Shown here: positions 12,901 through 20,225 of the stretch, piece by piece | Numbering within the stretch: position 1 is the first letter of the stretch | How the letters are laid out: each line of letters begins with the position of its first letter | From: a virus | Virus record (IMG/VR): IMGVR_UViG_3300028388_004604 | Span: 1-22,042 of that record | Length of the DNA stretch: 22,042 nucleotides | Strand: one strand, 5' to 3' | Notes under the pieces: generated by a model | Told to the model about the DNA's origin: nothing | Databases searched by the model: none | Seen by the model: only the letters and a program-made list of their open reading frames with translations | Program-made: the position numbers and the translations under genes

Positions 12901-15174
12901 CTAATGCCCATCAGCTAAATTTTTTGACAACTCTGCAGGAGCTTTTAGATCTAAACTAAGCTTGTAGTTATTTTCCATAATTTCTTGTACTAATATTCTA
13001 CACTCTTCTTCTTTTTCTACTGGAACATTTACTACAAGTTGATCATGGATCTGTAAAGCAACCCAACCATCTATATTTCTTTTTGTTAGTTCTCTATTTA
13101 TTTCAATGGCAGCCATATTAACTATACTAGCAGATAAGCTTTGTATTTGGAAGTTTTTAGCATTATTAAGACCATTTTTGTAATCCTTATACATACAATA
13201 AACTTCTTCTTTTCCATATTTTTTAGCTATTTTATTTCTATATTTAAAATCTAACAGCTTATCTTTGTGTAATTTGTACAAATGTTTTACTTTATCTAAG
13301 TGTCTTTTTCTTCCTACTTCTGAAATAACATATCCTAAATGTTTTGCCATATCTTCAGAATCGCTCATCCATTTTTTTAGTTCTGGAAATCCCGATAAAT
13401 ACCCTTCTATAAGATCTTCAGCCTCTTCTGTATCAATTCCTAAAGTCTTACCTAGAGCAAATCCTTTCATTCCATAAGGCACACCAAGAGAGTATGCTTT
13501 GGCTTTTTGACGTAAAGGTTTGTTTACTTTACCAAGATAGTTATCAGCTTTTTTGTCAGCACTAACACCTTCTAATCCTTCTGTAGCAATGGCAATAGTA
13601 GAGTAAAAGTCGTGTCCTTTTCTAAATATATCCCTCAATCCCTCGTCATTAGAAACATGAGCAAAAACATGAGGTTCTAGTGATTCATAGTCATTATCTA
13701 CAAAAGATCTTCCATCTCCAGAAATAAAAAATTTTCTGATAATATTATTATACCTAAGCACTAAAGGGTCTAACTCCCCTTCTTCCTTTGGTCTATTTAG
13801 TTGCTGCATATCGCTTCCATACCTACCACTAATAGTCCTATGTTGGAAGAAACTAGGATAAAATATACCATCTTCTTGAGCATCTAAAAACCTATCAATA
13901 TAAGCACCTTTTATTTTAACAAGCTTATTATAATTACCCAACTTTCTAGCCCATTCAAATCCCAAGTCTTCTAGTTTTTGTATCATAGTGTCGTTAAATT
14001 GAGGAGATCCTTTATCAGTTTTAGATACAGGCTCTATATTCATAAAATCAAAAACTATTTCAGATAGTTGTTTTTTAGAGCTTATGTTTAGTAATTTACC
14101 TTCTTTATCAATATGCATTTTATATTGAATATTATAAATGTCTTCTGGGTTTAGTTCAGAATTACCTAATAAAAATCCAGTAGCTCTACAAGGTCTTTCT
14201 TGCTTTATAGACTTTTCTGTTAAGCTGTATTTTCCAGATTTAGTTTTAGGTATATTTAAGCCAAAGTATTTGCATACATATTGACCAAACTTACCTTTAT
14301 TATTAACTGGGTACTTTTCATTTAAGTACCAATTTAACCATGACTGTCCTGCATCTGTATTCATTATATCTTCAATAACTTGTTGCTCAAGCTTTATCAT
14401 GTCCTCTATTATACCCTTTTGGGTATAATTAATAAGATCTAAATCAAGAGCTATTCCTTTTTCTTCCATTTTAATAGTAACTTCTTTGTATAAAGGCATT
14501 ACTTCTTTATCATAAAATAGTTCTTCTAATTCCTCTTCAGCTAATTTATCCGCAAATAGCTCTCCAAGTCTTAAGGTTAAGTCAACATCGGCACAGGCAT
14601 ATATACCAATGTCATACAAGTCTGCTTTATATAATTCGTAGTTGGATTTAGTTGTACTTCCTCCGTTTTTTTCTATACTTGACTTAAGAGCTAACTGTTC
14701 TTCATTAGCTTCTTTTTCCATATCAAGACCTATCTGCTCTTGATATTCTATAGCTACGTCTTTTAGTCTGAAATTACCTTCTTCCTGTACAGTATGTTTC
14801 ATTAACATTATATCTGCTAAAAGAGAATTAGTAAGATCTAGTCCTAAATTATTTTTTACAATGCGAATATCATAACTAGCGTTCCACATTAAAAGGTCTT
14901 TTCTAGCTAATTCATGTAATAAAATAAAGTGATCTATAGCGTCATTTATAGGATGTTTTACTAGCTCTTTTAACTCTACATCATAATAATATAGCGGCAT
15001 ATAGTAACCTAGTCCTATTTCTCCACTAAACGAATATCCTATTACTTTATCTTTTCTTACATTTAATCCAGTAGTTTCTGTATCAAATGCCAAATACTCA
15101 GACTCTTTTATATGATTTAGAGCTTCTGTAAAGTCTTTTTTAGTTTTTATTATTGTATAATTCTTATTAACCAT
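12901..15174 (-). CDS. polA: family A DNA polymerase with 3'-5' exonuclease
   Basis: A 757-residue replicative polymerase. The exonuclease domain has Exo I AFDTETTGL (D31, E33), Exo II WNASYDIRI (D102) and Exo III YACADVDLTLRL (Y192, D196). The polymerase domain has TISGRYGSDMQQLNRP, motif A DNDYESLEPHVFAH (D495 catalytic, E500), motif B RQKAKAYSLGVPYG (R555, K559, L563, Y567) and motif C LQIHDQLVV (H710, D711). L563 aligns with F762 of E. coli Pol I, the Leu variant known from marine phage polymerases. Motif C has HDQ instead of HDE. There is no 5'-3' exonuclease domain, as usual in phage enzymes. GAGGA precedes ATG 15174, and the gene follows the small GTG-start gene directly. It would copy the genome with the helicase and primase encoded upstream. 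Confidence 0.97.
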   Translation of the reverse strand: MVNKNYTIIKTKKDFTEALNHIKESEYLAFDTETTGLNVRKDKVIGYSFSGEIGLGYYMPLYYYDVELKELVKHPINDAIDHFILLHELARKDLLMWNASYDIRIVKNNLGLDLTNSLLADIMLMKHTVQEEGNFRLKDVAIEYQEQIGLDMEKEANEEQLALKSSIEKNGGSTTKSNYELYKADLYDIGIYACADVDLTLRLGELFADKLAEEELEELFYDKEVMPLYKEVTIKMEEKGIALDLDLINYTQKGIIEDMIKLEQQVIEDIMNTDAGQSWLNWYLNEKYPVNNKGKFGQYVCKYFGLNIPKTKSGKYSLTEKSIKQERPCRATGFLLGNSELNPEDIYNIQYKMHIDKEGKLLNISSKKQLSEIVFDFMNIEPVSKTDKGSPQFNDTMIQKLEDLGFEWARKLGNYNKLVKIKGAYIDRFLDAQEDGIFYPSFFQHRTISGRYGSDMQQLNRPKEEGELDPLVLRYNNIIRKFFISGDGRSFVDNDYESLEPHVFAHVSNDEGLRDIFRKGHDFYSTIAIATEGLEGVSADKKADNYLGKVNKPLRQKAKAYSLGVPYGMKGFALGKTLGIDTEEAEDLIEGYLSGFPELKKWMSDSEDMAKHLGYVISEVGRKRHLDKVKHLYKLHKDKLLDFKYRNKIAKKYGKEEVYCMYKDYKNGLNNAKNFQIQSLSASIVNMAAIEINRELTKRNIDGWVALQIHDQLVVNVPVEKEEECRILVQEIMENNYKLSLDLKAPAELSKNLADGH

Positions 15175-15410
15175 TAGTCCTCTAATTCGTCATCATGCCA
15201 ATATAATAAATAATACCCTAACAAGTTCTGTCTTTCTTCTAAATTTAAAGTTCCTTTTTTTAAATAATTACCTACTATTTTATTTATTTGAGGATGTCTA
15301 TCGTAATCTAAATGTAATATTTCTTCCATTAAGTAGTCATCATCCATGTCATATACTTCCATGAACAGCCTCCACATTTTAACATCACTTAACCCAGAAT
15401 TAGCGTCCAC
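15174..15410 (-). CDS. small acidic hypothetical protein, 78 aa
   Basis: The start GTG 15410 has AAGGAG 5 bases upstream and shares one base with the metallopeptidase stop. The product is an acidic, aromatic, helical protein (KMWRLFMEVYDMDDDYLMEE, NLLGYYLLYWHDDELED). It is encoded next to the polymerase with a 1-base overlap, so it may be a polymerase-linked factor, but no family is recognised. Confidence 0.75.
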   Translation of the reverse strand: MDANSGLSDVKMWRLFMEVYDMDDDYLMEEILHLDYDRHPQINKIVGNYLKKGTLNLEERQNLLGYYLLYWHDDELED

Positions 15411-15865
15411 TAAATCTCCTTCATCTGCTTCACATATCTTTTAAAATTATAATAATTACACCAACTTCCAGTGTCAGAATAGTGCATAAAATGATCCGCA
15501 CATCCCCATTTATCTAACTTATTCATATGACCTACTCTTTTTTTGCAATGAACTATTTCATGAGCCATTAAAAGTATTTTACCATAATGGGTTAATTTAT
15601 TCCAACTTTTTTCATTAATTATTATTTCATTTCTTAAAAAATAACAAGTGGCTAGTACTTTTTCTTTTTGTTTTCCAAAATTTATACTTAAACTATTTCC
15701 ATTTAAGTTATTATTGGATAACTTTTTGACTTCTTTTACATAATACTTTAAATCAGGAGATATCCCTTTTTTTATAGGAAAGAAAGTAACATAACTTGCT
15801 ATGGATATTACTAAAAATAAAAGAGATCCCATTATTTTAATTATGGGTAGTTTTTTTAAATTCAT
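15410..15865 (-). CDS. membrane-anchored HExxH metallopeptidase-like protein
   Basis: A 151-residue protein with an N-terminal membrane helix (IMGSLLFLVISIASYVTFF, ~11-29) and no cleavage site, leaving the rest probably in the periplasm. AHEIVHCKKR (HEIVH 102-106) is a zinc-binding HExxH motif. Further His at H113, H125 and H128 (HFMH) are candidate third ligands. Several Cys (C74, C107, C122, C136) could form disulfides outside the cytoplasm. The short domain resembles minimal zinc metallopeptidases whose motif is followed by a conserved His/Met segment. The start ATG 15865 lies inside the previous gene. The substrate is unknown: envelope protein or peptidoglycan-linked target are both possible. 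Confidence 0.7.
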   Translation of the reverse strand: MNLKKLPIIKIMGSLLFLVISIASYVTFFPIKKGISPDLKYYVKEVKKLSNNNLNGNSLSINFGKQKEKVLATCYFLRNEIIINEKSWNKLTHYGKILLMAHEIVHCKKRVGHMNKLDKWGCADHFMHYSDTGSWCNYYNFKRYVKQMKEI

Positions 15866-16178
15866 AACACTCTACTGTTTTTTTTACTTTAGTAACATTT
15901 TTTATATCAGCCTTAACGAGATCGTAATAATCAGTACTTATGCATTTATCGTTAAAAGGAAGTAAAAGCCATTTTTGAGAATAAAATCTTCTAAATAAAT
16001 TAGACAGTACTTCATTTTTATCTTCGTGTTCATTTTCAGCAGTTTCAAATTCAGTGTATATTTCTACTTCTTTGTGTTTTCCGATTAGCATTATCTCTAA
16101 CTTTAATTTAACTAATTCTACTTCTTTTGTAATTTTTATAGGAGTTGTTTTTTCTTTAGTTGTAAAATAATTTATCAT
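15837..16178 (-). CDS. hypothetical protein, 113 aa
   Basis: A 113-residue protein with AAAGGA upstream of ATG 16178. The first half looks like beta strands (KEVELVKLKLEIMLIGKHKEVEIYTEF). The middle is an acidic loop followed by FRRFYSQKWLLLPFNDKCIST. Its 3' end overlaps the metallopeptidase gene by 29 bases, so the two are probably coupled. No function can be assigned. Confidence 0.7.
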   Translation of the reverse strand: MINYFTTKEKTTPIKITKEVELVKLKLEIMLIGKHKEVEIYTEFETAENEHEDKNEVLSNLFRRFYSQKWLLLPFNDKCISTDYYDLVKADIKNVTKVKKTVECYEFKKTTHN

Positions 16179-16513
16179 ATATTATCCTTTTTTTTATCAC
16201 ATATTTTACAATAATAAAACTGTTGAGATAGTCCTAGATAATATTCCCATTGATGGTTGCAGTTATCTTTAGTACTAACGTAAACATCTTTATTATCTAT
16301 AAATTCTAATATATCGTAATCTCTCATGTTTTTATTTGAATAAGTACCGTCCCTAAAGTGCCAAGTTCCTGTTACTAAAGAGCCACTATCAGGATCGTGT
16401 TTTACAAAAACTGGCATATTAGAATTATCAAAAACAGTAATTTTTGCTTTTACTTTGTTTTTTAATATAACATATCTTCCTATGTCACTTTCTTTTATAT
16501 CTAATTTTTGCAT
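16175..16513 (-). CDS. hypothetical protein with C-terminal zinc-knuckle, 112 aa
   Basis: A 112-residue protein. The N-terminal part looks like a small beta-barrel (IGRYVILKNKVKAKITVFD). The C-terminal part carries a putative zinc site (CNH at 85-87 and CKIC at 102-105, with WEYYLGLSQQFYY between). GGAG lies before ATG 16513, and the stop overlaps the next start. A nucleic-acid-binding role is plausible but unproven. Confidence 0.7.
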   Translation of the reverse strand: MQKLDIKESDIGRYVILKNKVKAKITVFDNSNMPVFVKHDPDSGSLVTGTWHFRDGTYSNKNMRDYDILEFIDNKDVYVSTKDNCNHQWEYYLGLSQQFYYCKICDKKKDNI

Positions 16514-16515
16514 TT

Positions 16516-16710
16516 TTAATCTCCAAAAACCTCTTTTACATATTTTTTTTCATATTTTTTAAATAATATAGGAGTCTTTGTACTTATATTAAAAGACTTT
16601 AATAACGATAGTACTTTTTTACTAGAGCTGGTAGTATCAAAACTTAATGTTGCTTTAGGTTTAGAAGAACAAGAAGCTGTAATTAATATTATGACTAGGA
16701 ATTTAAACAA
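16516..16710 (-). CDS. small lipoprotein, 64 aa, TTG start
   Basis: The protein begins MFKFLVIILITASCSSKPKA, a type II signal peptide whose TASC lipobox marks C14 as the lipidated residue. The mature part is ~50 residues, basic, with a Ser-rich linker and a helix ending KKYVKEVFGD. The start TTG 16710 has GGAGG 7-8 bases upstream. A phage-encoded lipoprotein could be an outer-membrane spanin subunit or a surface-exclusion factor. The 8-base overlap with the membrane peptide gene before it makes the pair interesting. Confidence 0.7.
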   Translation of the reverse strand: MFKFLVIILITASCSSKPKATLSFDTTSSSKKVLSLLKSFNISTKTPILFKKYEKKYVKEVFGD

Positions 16711-16825
16711 AAAATACCTCCGATAAAGAGTACAGTATTAATCCTACTAAAGATCCTATCACAAAATATCCTATAATTCCAAATATAATGTTTCTTATAG
16801 TATTGTATATCTTTTGTTCATCCAC
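16703..16825 (-). CDS. 40-aa single-span membrane peptide, GTG start
   Basis: A 40-codon gene from GTG 16825, preceded by AAGGAGG at 4 bases. This is the strongest ribosome site in the region, and it overlaps the stop of the primase gene. A short polar N-terminus (MDEQKIYNTIRN) is followed by one Gly-containing membrane helix (IIFGIIGYFVIGSLVGLILY). Its stop lies inside the start of the lipoprotein gene, so the two are translationally linked. The family is unknown. Confidence 0.65.
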   Translation of the reverse strand: MDEQKIYNTIRNIIFGIIGYFVIGSLVGLILYSLSEVFFV

Positions 16826-16826
16826 A

Positions 16827-17735
16827 TTACCTCCTTCTTGAAAAGGTAGAGCTTCTTTTCTTTTTCTTTATTTCTGCTTTTTCCTCTTCTTTTCTTTTAG
16901 ATTGCCCATCTTTATAAGCCCTTTCTAGTAAATATTCATCATGAGAATCTAGAGACTCTGGAGCTAATTCTTCAAATACTGTAGCTACATTTTGAAACGG
17001 TATGTTTTGTAAAGCTAGTGTAAATATAAAACTATTTGCTGAATTATGCCAAATTCCAGGGAGTCCTGTATGAGCCTCTCTAATAAAAAAATCTACTTGT
17101 TCTGGTATCTTTTCTCTGATTTCTCCATATAAAGCTTTTACAACGTCCTCAACGTCTTCTCCTACTTCAATAGTATCTGAGTAGCTTAATCTATCAAAAG
17201 TCTCTGATAGCTTAGGTTTTGGTTTTACAGGAGTATATAAGATACCATCTATCCAAAAACCATCGTCCATTGTAGATCCATAGTAAAATCTGGCAAGATC
17301 TTTACATTGTGGGTCTACAGGAAAATGCTCTGCTAATTTCATATAAGTTTCTTTATACTCATCAATGGAATGTATAGACCTAGATAATGGAAATATTAGT
17401 CTAAATTTATGGTGATTTTCTGAATGACTAGTACTTGGCATACATAAAGCACAAAGTTCAAGACTTTCAACAACTTTTTCAGCTTCTTCTATTGTCATAC
17501 CATCATCTATATCAAAAGCTATTAAATCAGTTTTTATAAAATCTGACTCTCTTCTATAGTTTTCAAAAACTAAGGGACTCCAAGCATATTTTGTAATAAT
17601 ATTTATAAGCTCGTTTTCGTTATTAAAGCACACTATTTCAGGACTATAAGGACTAGAAACAAACCTAGCATTTTTAGCTTTTTCTTCTTTTGTTTTAGGA
17701 TGTGATTTGGCTTTAGGAAATATACTAACCTGCAT
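16827..17735 (-). CDS. AEP-type primase / primase-polymerase-like protein
   Basis: A 302-residue protein with archaeo-eukaryotic primase motifs. Motif I is LIAFDIDDG (D75, D77, metal-binding). Motif II is PSTSHSENHHKFRLIFPL (H104, with R112). Motif III is the acidic region of DPQCKDLARFYYGS (D141/D146, R149). A helical C-terminal region of ~100 residues ends in a very basic tail (KRKEEEKAEIKKKKRSSTFS). It would make primers for the family A polymerase. It lies two genes downstream of the helicase, as expected for a primase-helicase pair split in two. AAGGAAGG precedes ATG 17735. Whether it also extends DNA cannot be told from sequence. Confidence 0.78.
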   Translation of the reverse strand: MQVSIFPKAKSHPKTKEEKAKNARFVSSPYSPEIVCFNNENELINIITKYAWSPLVFENYRRESDFIKTDLIAFDIDDGMTIEEAEKVVESLELCALCMPSTSHSENHHKFRLIFPLSRSIHSIDEYKETYMKLAEHFPVDPQCKDLARFYYGSTMDDGFWIDGILYTPVKPKPKLSETFDRLSYSDTIEVGEDVEDVVKALYGEIREKIPEQVDFFIREAHTGLPGIWHNSANSFIFTLALQNIPFQNVATVFEELAPESLDSHDEYLLERAYKDGQSKRKEEEKAEIKKKKRSSTFSRRR

Positions 17736-18136
17736 TAACCTTCCTTATTATCTACTAATTTTATAGAACCTCTTATTGTTGGAGTTTCTATTGCTTTTTT
17801 TAGAGCTTCTCCAAAAGCTTCCCAAGAGTCTATTCTTTCTTTTAAAGCATCTTTTCCGACTAAATCTTCTATTTTTTTTAAAGACCTTTTAAAATAAACT
17901 CCTTTATCTAAAACCGTATTATAAAGTTCTTGTTGAAATTTATAAAGATCTATTTGATTTTTATTAAAAACATCAATACAATTTTTTATATCAAACACTT
18001 GCCACTCCCCTTCGTTAACTACCCTTAGTCTCCAAGAATGACCTTTTCCATACATTATTTCATATCCATTATTATGAGAATAGAAGTATCCATTTATACA
18101 ATCTTGTATCATTTCCATTAAGTTTTCTATTTCCAT
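17735..18136 (-). CDS. hypothetical protein between helicase and primase, 133 aa
   Basis: A 133-residue soluble protein starting at ATG 18136 (AAAGGT upstream). Its last base is shared with the primase start. The N-terminal half appears alpha/beta (GYEIMYGKGHSWRLRVVNEG) and the C-terminal half helical (SLKKIEDLVGKDALKERI). The position between helicase and primase suggests a helicase loader or primosome linker, but no motif supports this directly. Confidence 0.75.
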   Translation of the reverse strand: MEIENLMEMIQDCINGYFYSHNNGYEIMYGKGHSWRLRVVNEGEWQVFDIKNCIDVFNKNQIDLYKFQQELYNTVLDKGVYFKRSLKKIEDLVGKDALKERIDSWEAFGEALKKAIETPTIRGSIKLVDNKEG

Positions 18137-18145
18137 AAACTACCT

Positions 18146-19165
18146 TTAGTCTTCTGCTTTATCTCCACTAAATATTTCTTTAATTTCAATTTCTTTTCCA
18201 TCCTTACCCATTACTTTTTTTGTAAGATCATAAGAAAAAGCTTTATTCCTTTCTTCTGCAGATTTCATTTCAAGGAGAGTATTATAGTATAGTTTAAATA
18301 TAGTATATTCTTCTGTAGTCATTTTTCTTAACATTCTAAGCTCTCTATCATAAGCTAGTAATTTATTCTGACCACGTTTAACTTTATCGTTTTTATGAGC
18401 TTCTCTAATTTTTGCATACCCCCATCCAAGGATGCTGATTCCAGCATCTTCTTCTAGTCTGAGTATTGGTCTATGGATTTGAATAATGTTATTAGCAATG
18501 TATTTAAACTGACTACACGCTAAAACAGAATCTGCATCTAAAGGTATTTCCCCTTTACCTCCAGAAGACTTATTAACTTGTGCCATAGCTATTCCTAAAG
18601 CATCTAAATTAACAGCCATTTCTTTTACCATAACCATTATAGAGTTTAGCGTACTTGGGTCATTTTCTCCAATTACGTGTAAATGATCAATTGCAAAACA
18701 ACTTACATCCCCAATAGCATCTTTATAAACATTTAACTGCTCTTTAATCCATCTCATGCTAATAGATTCTCTTGATTTACCTTCTTCATCATATCTAGAT
18801 AAAATAAACAATCTTTCAGCAAGGTCTTCATCGTCACCAGTCATATCAAACCATCTCTTAGCAATTTCTTGATCAGTCATTTCAAGAGATACGTAAACAG
18901 CACAACTGTTTTTATTCGATATTAAAATGTCTTTCATTAGTTGAAGAACTACTTCTGACTTACCGACACCACTATCGCCTAGTACTCCAAGAACTTCTTT
19001 ACGACTCCATTTATGTACTAAGCAATCAAACTCTGGAGTGGAGTTTACAAACAAAGAAGGGTCACTACCTCTTTTTACCCTACCACTTCTTCTTAATTCT
19101 CCTAAAGATCTTATTCCAGCTTGCTCTCTTCTTTTTTGTGCAAAATTCACTAAGCCTCCTTTCAT
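18146..19165 (-). CDS. DnaB/RecA-fold replicative helicase ATPase
   Basis: A 339-residue single-core RecA-fold ATPase. Walker A is GDSGVGKS (63-70). The DnaB-type catalytic Glu lies in VSLEMTDQE (E95). Walker B is CFAIDHLHV (D160). The motif H3 Gln lies in AMAQVNKSSGG (Q196). A basic segment (AKIREAHKNDKVKRGQNK) is a candidate DNA-contact region. The N-terminus is basic and short, without the DnaB N-terminal collar, as in phage helicases that use separate loaders. Two in-frame starts each have a Shine-Dalgarno: ATG 19165 (AAAAGGAG) and GTG 19150 (AAAGGAGG, inside the first codons). The second would give 334 residues. Confidence 0.9.
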   Translation of the reverse strand: MKGGLVNFAQKRREQAGIRSLGELRRSGRVKRGSDPSLFVNSTPEFDCLVHKWSRKEVLGVLGDSGVGKSEVVLQLMKDILISNKNSCAVYVSLEMTDQEIAKRWFDMTGDDEDLAERLFILSRYDEEGKSRESISMRWIKEQLNVYKDAIGDVSCFAIDHLHVIGENDPSTLNSIMVMVKEMAVNLDALGIAMAQVNKSSGGKGEIPLDADSVLACSQFKYIANNIIQIHRPILRLEEDAGISILGWGYAKIREAHKNDKVKRGQNKLLAYDRELRMLRKMTTEEYTIFKLYYNTLLEMKSAEERNKAFSYDLTKKVMGKDGKEIEIKEIFSGDKAED

Positions 19166-19193
19166 ATGTCTCCTTTTATTTTAACAGATATTT

Positions 19194-19403
19194 TTATTCA
19201 TATCCAAAAAAATCTTTTATAGCTTTAATTCTTTGTTTACAATTTTCTTCTTCTTCTGGTACTGCTTCCATTAAAAGCTCATATACTACTATAGTAGGAA
19301 CTCCTGTTAAAGCAGAGTAAAGAGACATTTCTCCAAATCCATGTCTTTTATAATGTGATAAAAGAGAGTGTAAACATTCTCTATAGTCTTCTTTATTATA
19401 CAT
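19194..19403 (-). CDS. small hypothetical protein, 69 aa
   Basis: A 69-residue helical protein starting at ATG 19403, just after the terminator-like hairpin, with only a weak AAGAG upstream. Segments YRECLHSLLSHYKRHGFGE and MSLYSALTGVPTIVVYELL could form a small winged or helical DNA-binding unit, but no HTH is certain. It is the first gene after the transcription punctuation and leads into the helicase. Confidence 0.65.
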   Translation of the reverse strand: MYNKEDYRECLHSLLSHYKRHGFGEMSLYSALTGVPTIVVYELLMEAVPEEEENCKQRIKAIKDFFGYE

Positions 19404-19422
19404 TGTACTCTTTTTTTTAAAA

Positions 19423-19440
19423 GCCCCTCAAAAGAGGGGC
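19423..19440 (-). terminator. Rho-independent-type terminator hairpin
   Basis: On the minus strand GCCCCTC and GAGGGGC form a perfect 7-bp stem with a TTTT loop, followed by TTTT and then an A-run. It is the only GC-rich hairpin I noticed in this AT-rich window, and it sits between two genes. The U-tract is only four bases long, so termination may be partial, which would let some transcripts continue into the helicase gene. Confidence 0.7.
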
Positions 19441-19461
19441 AGATATGAGGATCGTAATCCA

Positions 19462-19500
19462 AGTTAAATTAAGAAAAGGAGGGAGAAACTTAATTTAACT
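19462..19500 (-). repeat. 12-bp inverted repeat with pyrimidine loop over a gene 3' end
   Basis: AGTTAAATTAAG and CTTAATTTAACT are exact reverse complements separated by 15 bases. In the mRNA the upstream arm contains the stop codon of the 106-aa gene. The loop reads TTTCTCCCTCCTTTT and so exposes CCTCCTT, the anti-Shine-Dalgarno sequence found at the 16S rRNA 3' end. The stem-loop lies 22 bases before the terminator hairpin. It may protect the 3' end or influence ribosome release. Confidence 0.7.
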
Positions 19501-19810
19501 TTACTGTACCTTCTTCTAATATATATTCAGGTATTTTAGCAATACGGTCTTCTACTTGGTCTTCTGTCATTGTTCCGTTTTCTAACATGATTTCAAACTT
19601 TTCTGCAGGATCGTTTACGTAAATAGTCTTACCATTTACATTAACTCCATTGACTTCAATTTTTACATAATCTGCGTTTTTTACAAATTGAATATATTCA
19701 GAACCGTCTTCGCCTTTTTTAACTTCAAATAAAGTTACATACCCTGTAGTTTTTAAGTTACCTGAGTTATTACTTTCTCTTGTGGAAGTTCTTCTAGATG
19801 TTCTTGTCAT
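19490..19810 (-). CDS. hypothetical protein with basic Ser/Arg tail, 106 aa
   Basis: A 106-residue protein. The N-terminus is disordered and basic (TRTSRRTSTRESNNSGN). A compact beta-rich domain follows (GYVTLFEVKKGEDGSEYIQF, VKIEVNGVNVNGKTIYVND), then a short acidic helix. The size, basic tail and position at the end of the recombination block, followed by two hairpins, suggest an abundant DNA-associated protein, possibly an SSB-like factor. No OB-fold signature is certain. AAAGGAG precedes ATG 19810. Confidence 0.75.
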   Translation of the reverse strand: MTRTSRRTSTRESNNSGNLKTTGYVTLFEVKKGEDGSEYIQFVKNADYVKIEVNGVNVNGKTIYVNDPAEKFEIMLENGTMTEDQVEDRIAKIPEYILEEGTVKLN

Positions 19811-20225
19811 TTGTAGTCTCCTTTGATTTTCTTAGTTCTTGTATTTTTTGTTGTATTTGTTCAATAGTCTCTTCTTCTTCTTCGACATTACTATTTAATT
19901 GTAACGAGTCAGTACCTTCTTGTAAAGTATCTTCAATGACTTTTCTTCTTTTTATCTCAGAAGTTCCTATAGAATCCAGCATATAAGGAGTTTCAGTTAC
20001 TTCTAAATTTCTATCGTATAGTTTATATTGAGTAACTACATCATCTTCTATTAAATACACGTTACCTTTTACGTCTTCAGCTACATGGTATCTCCAAGAA
20101 CCCATGTTTCTAATCTTTACTGGAACTATATTAGAAACTCCGTCAGAAAGATCATTATAGTTAGGTATAGCGTTTCTTTTTAAATTTTTACTATTTATCC
20201 TATAAGCTCTAATCTTTTGAGTCAT
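19794..20225 (-). CDS. hypothetical protein, 143 aa
   Basis: A 143-residue protein starting at ATG 20225 (CAGGAG upstream). It has a basic N-terminus (TQKIRAYRINSKNLKRN), a central beta-rich part (WRYHVAEDVKGNVYLIEDDV) and an acidic, helical, probably coiled C-terminus (VEEEEETIEQIQQKIQELRK). It overlaps both neighbours by about 17 bases. No catalytic pattern is visible. Confidence 0.72.
   Translation of the reverse strand: MTQKIRAYRINSKNLKRNAIPNYNDLSDGVSNIVPVKIRNMGSWRYHVAEDVKGNVYLIEDDVVTQYKLYDRNLEVTETPYMLDSIGTSEIKRRKVIEDTLQEGTDSLQLNSNVEEEEETIEQIQQKIQELRKSKETTNDKNI

Noticed and set aside
13265-13477. Plus-strand open frame inside the polymerase gene
   Set aside because: It lies fully within conserved polymerase coding sequence, with no ribosome site.
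19138-19320. Plus-strand open frame across the helicase start
   Set aside because: It is antisense to the helicase 5' end and the 69-aa gene, with no supporting signals.
19404-19489. Possible short coding frame from a TTG in the spacer
   Set aside because: There is no Shine-Dalgarno, and the frame runs through the terminator and into the next gene out of phase. The hairpins explain the sequence better.
19798-19986. Plus-strand open frame of 62 Cys/Ser-rich codons
   Set aside because: It mirrors the Glu/Lys-rich tail of the 143-aa gene, so it is a codon shadow.
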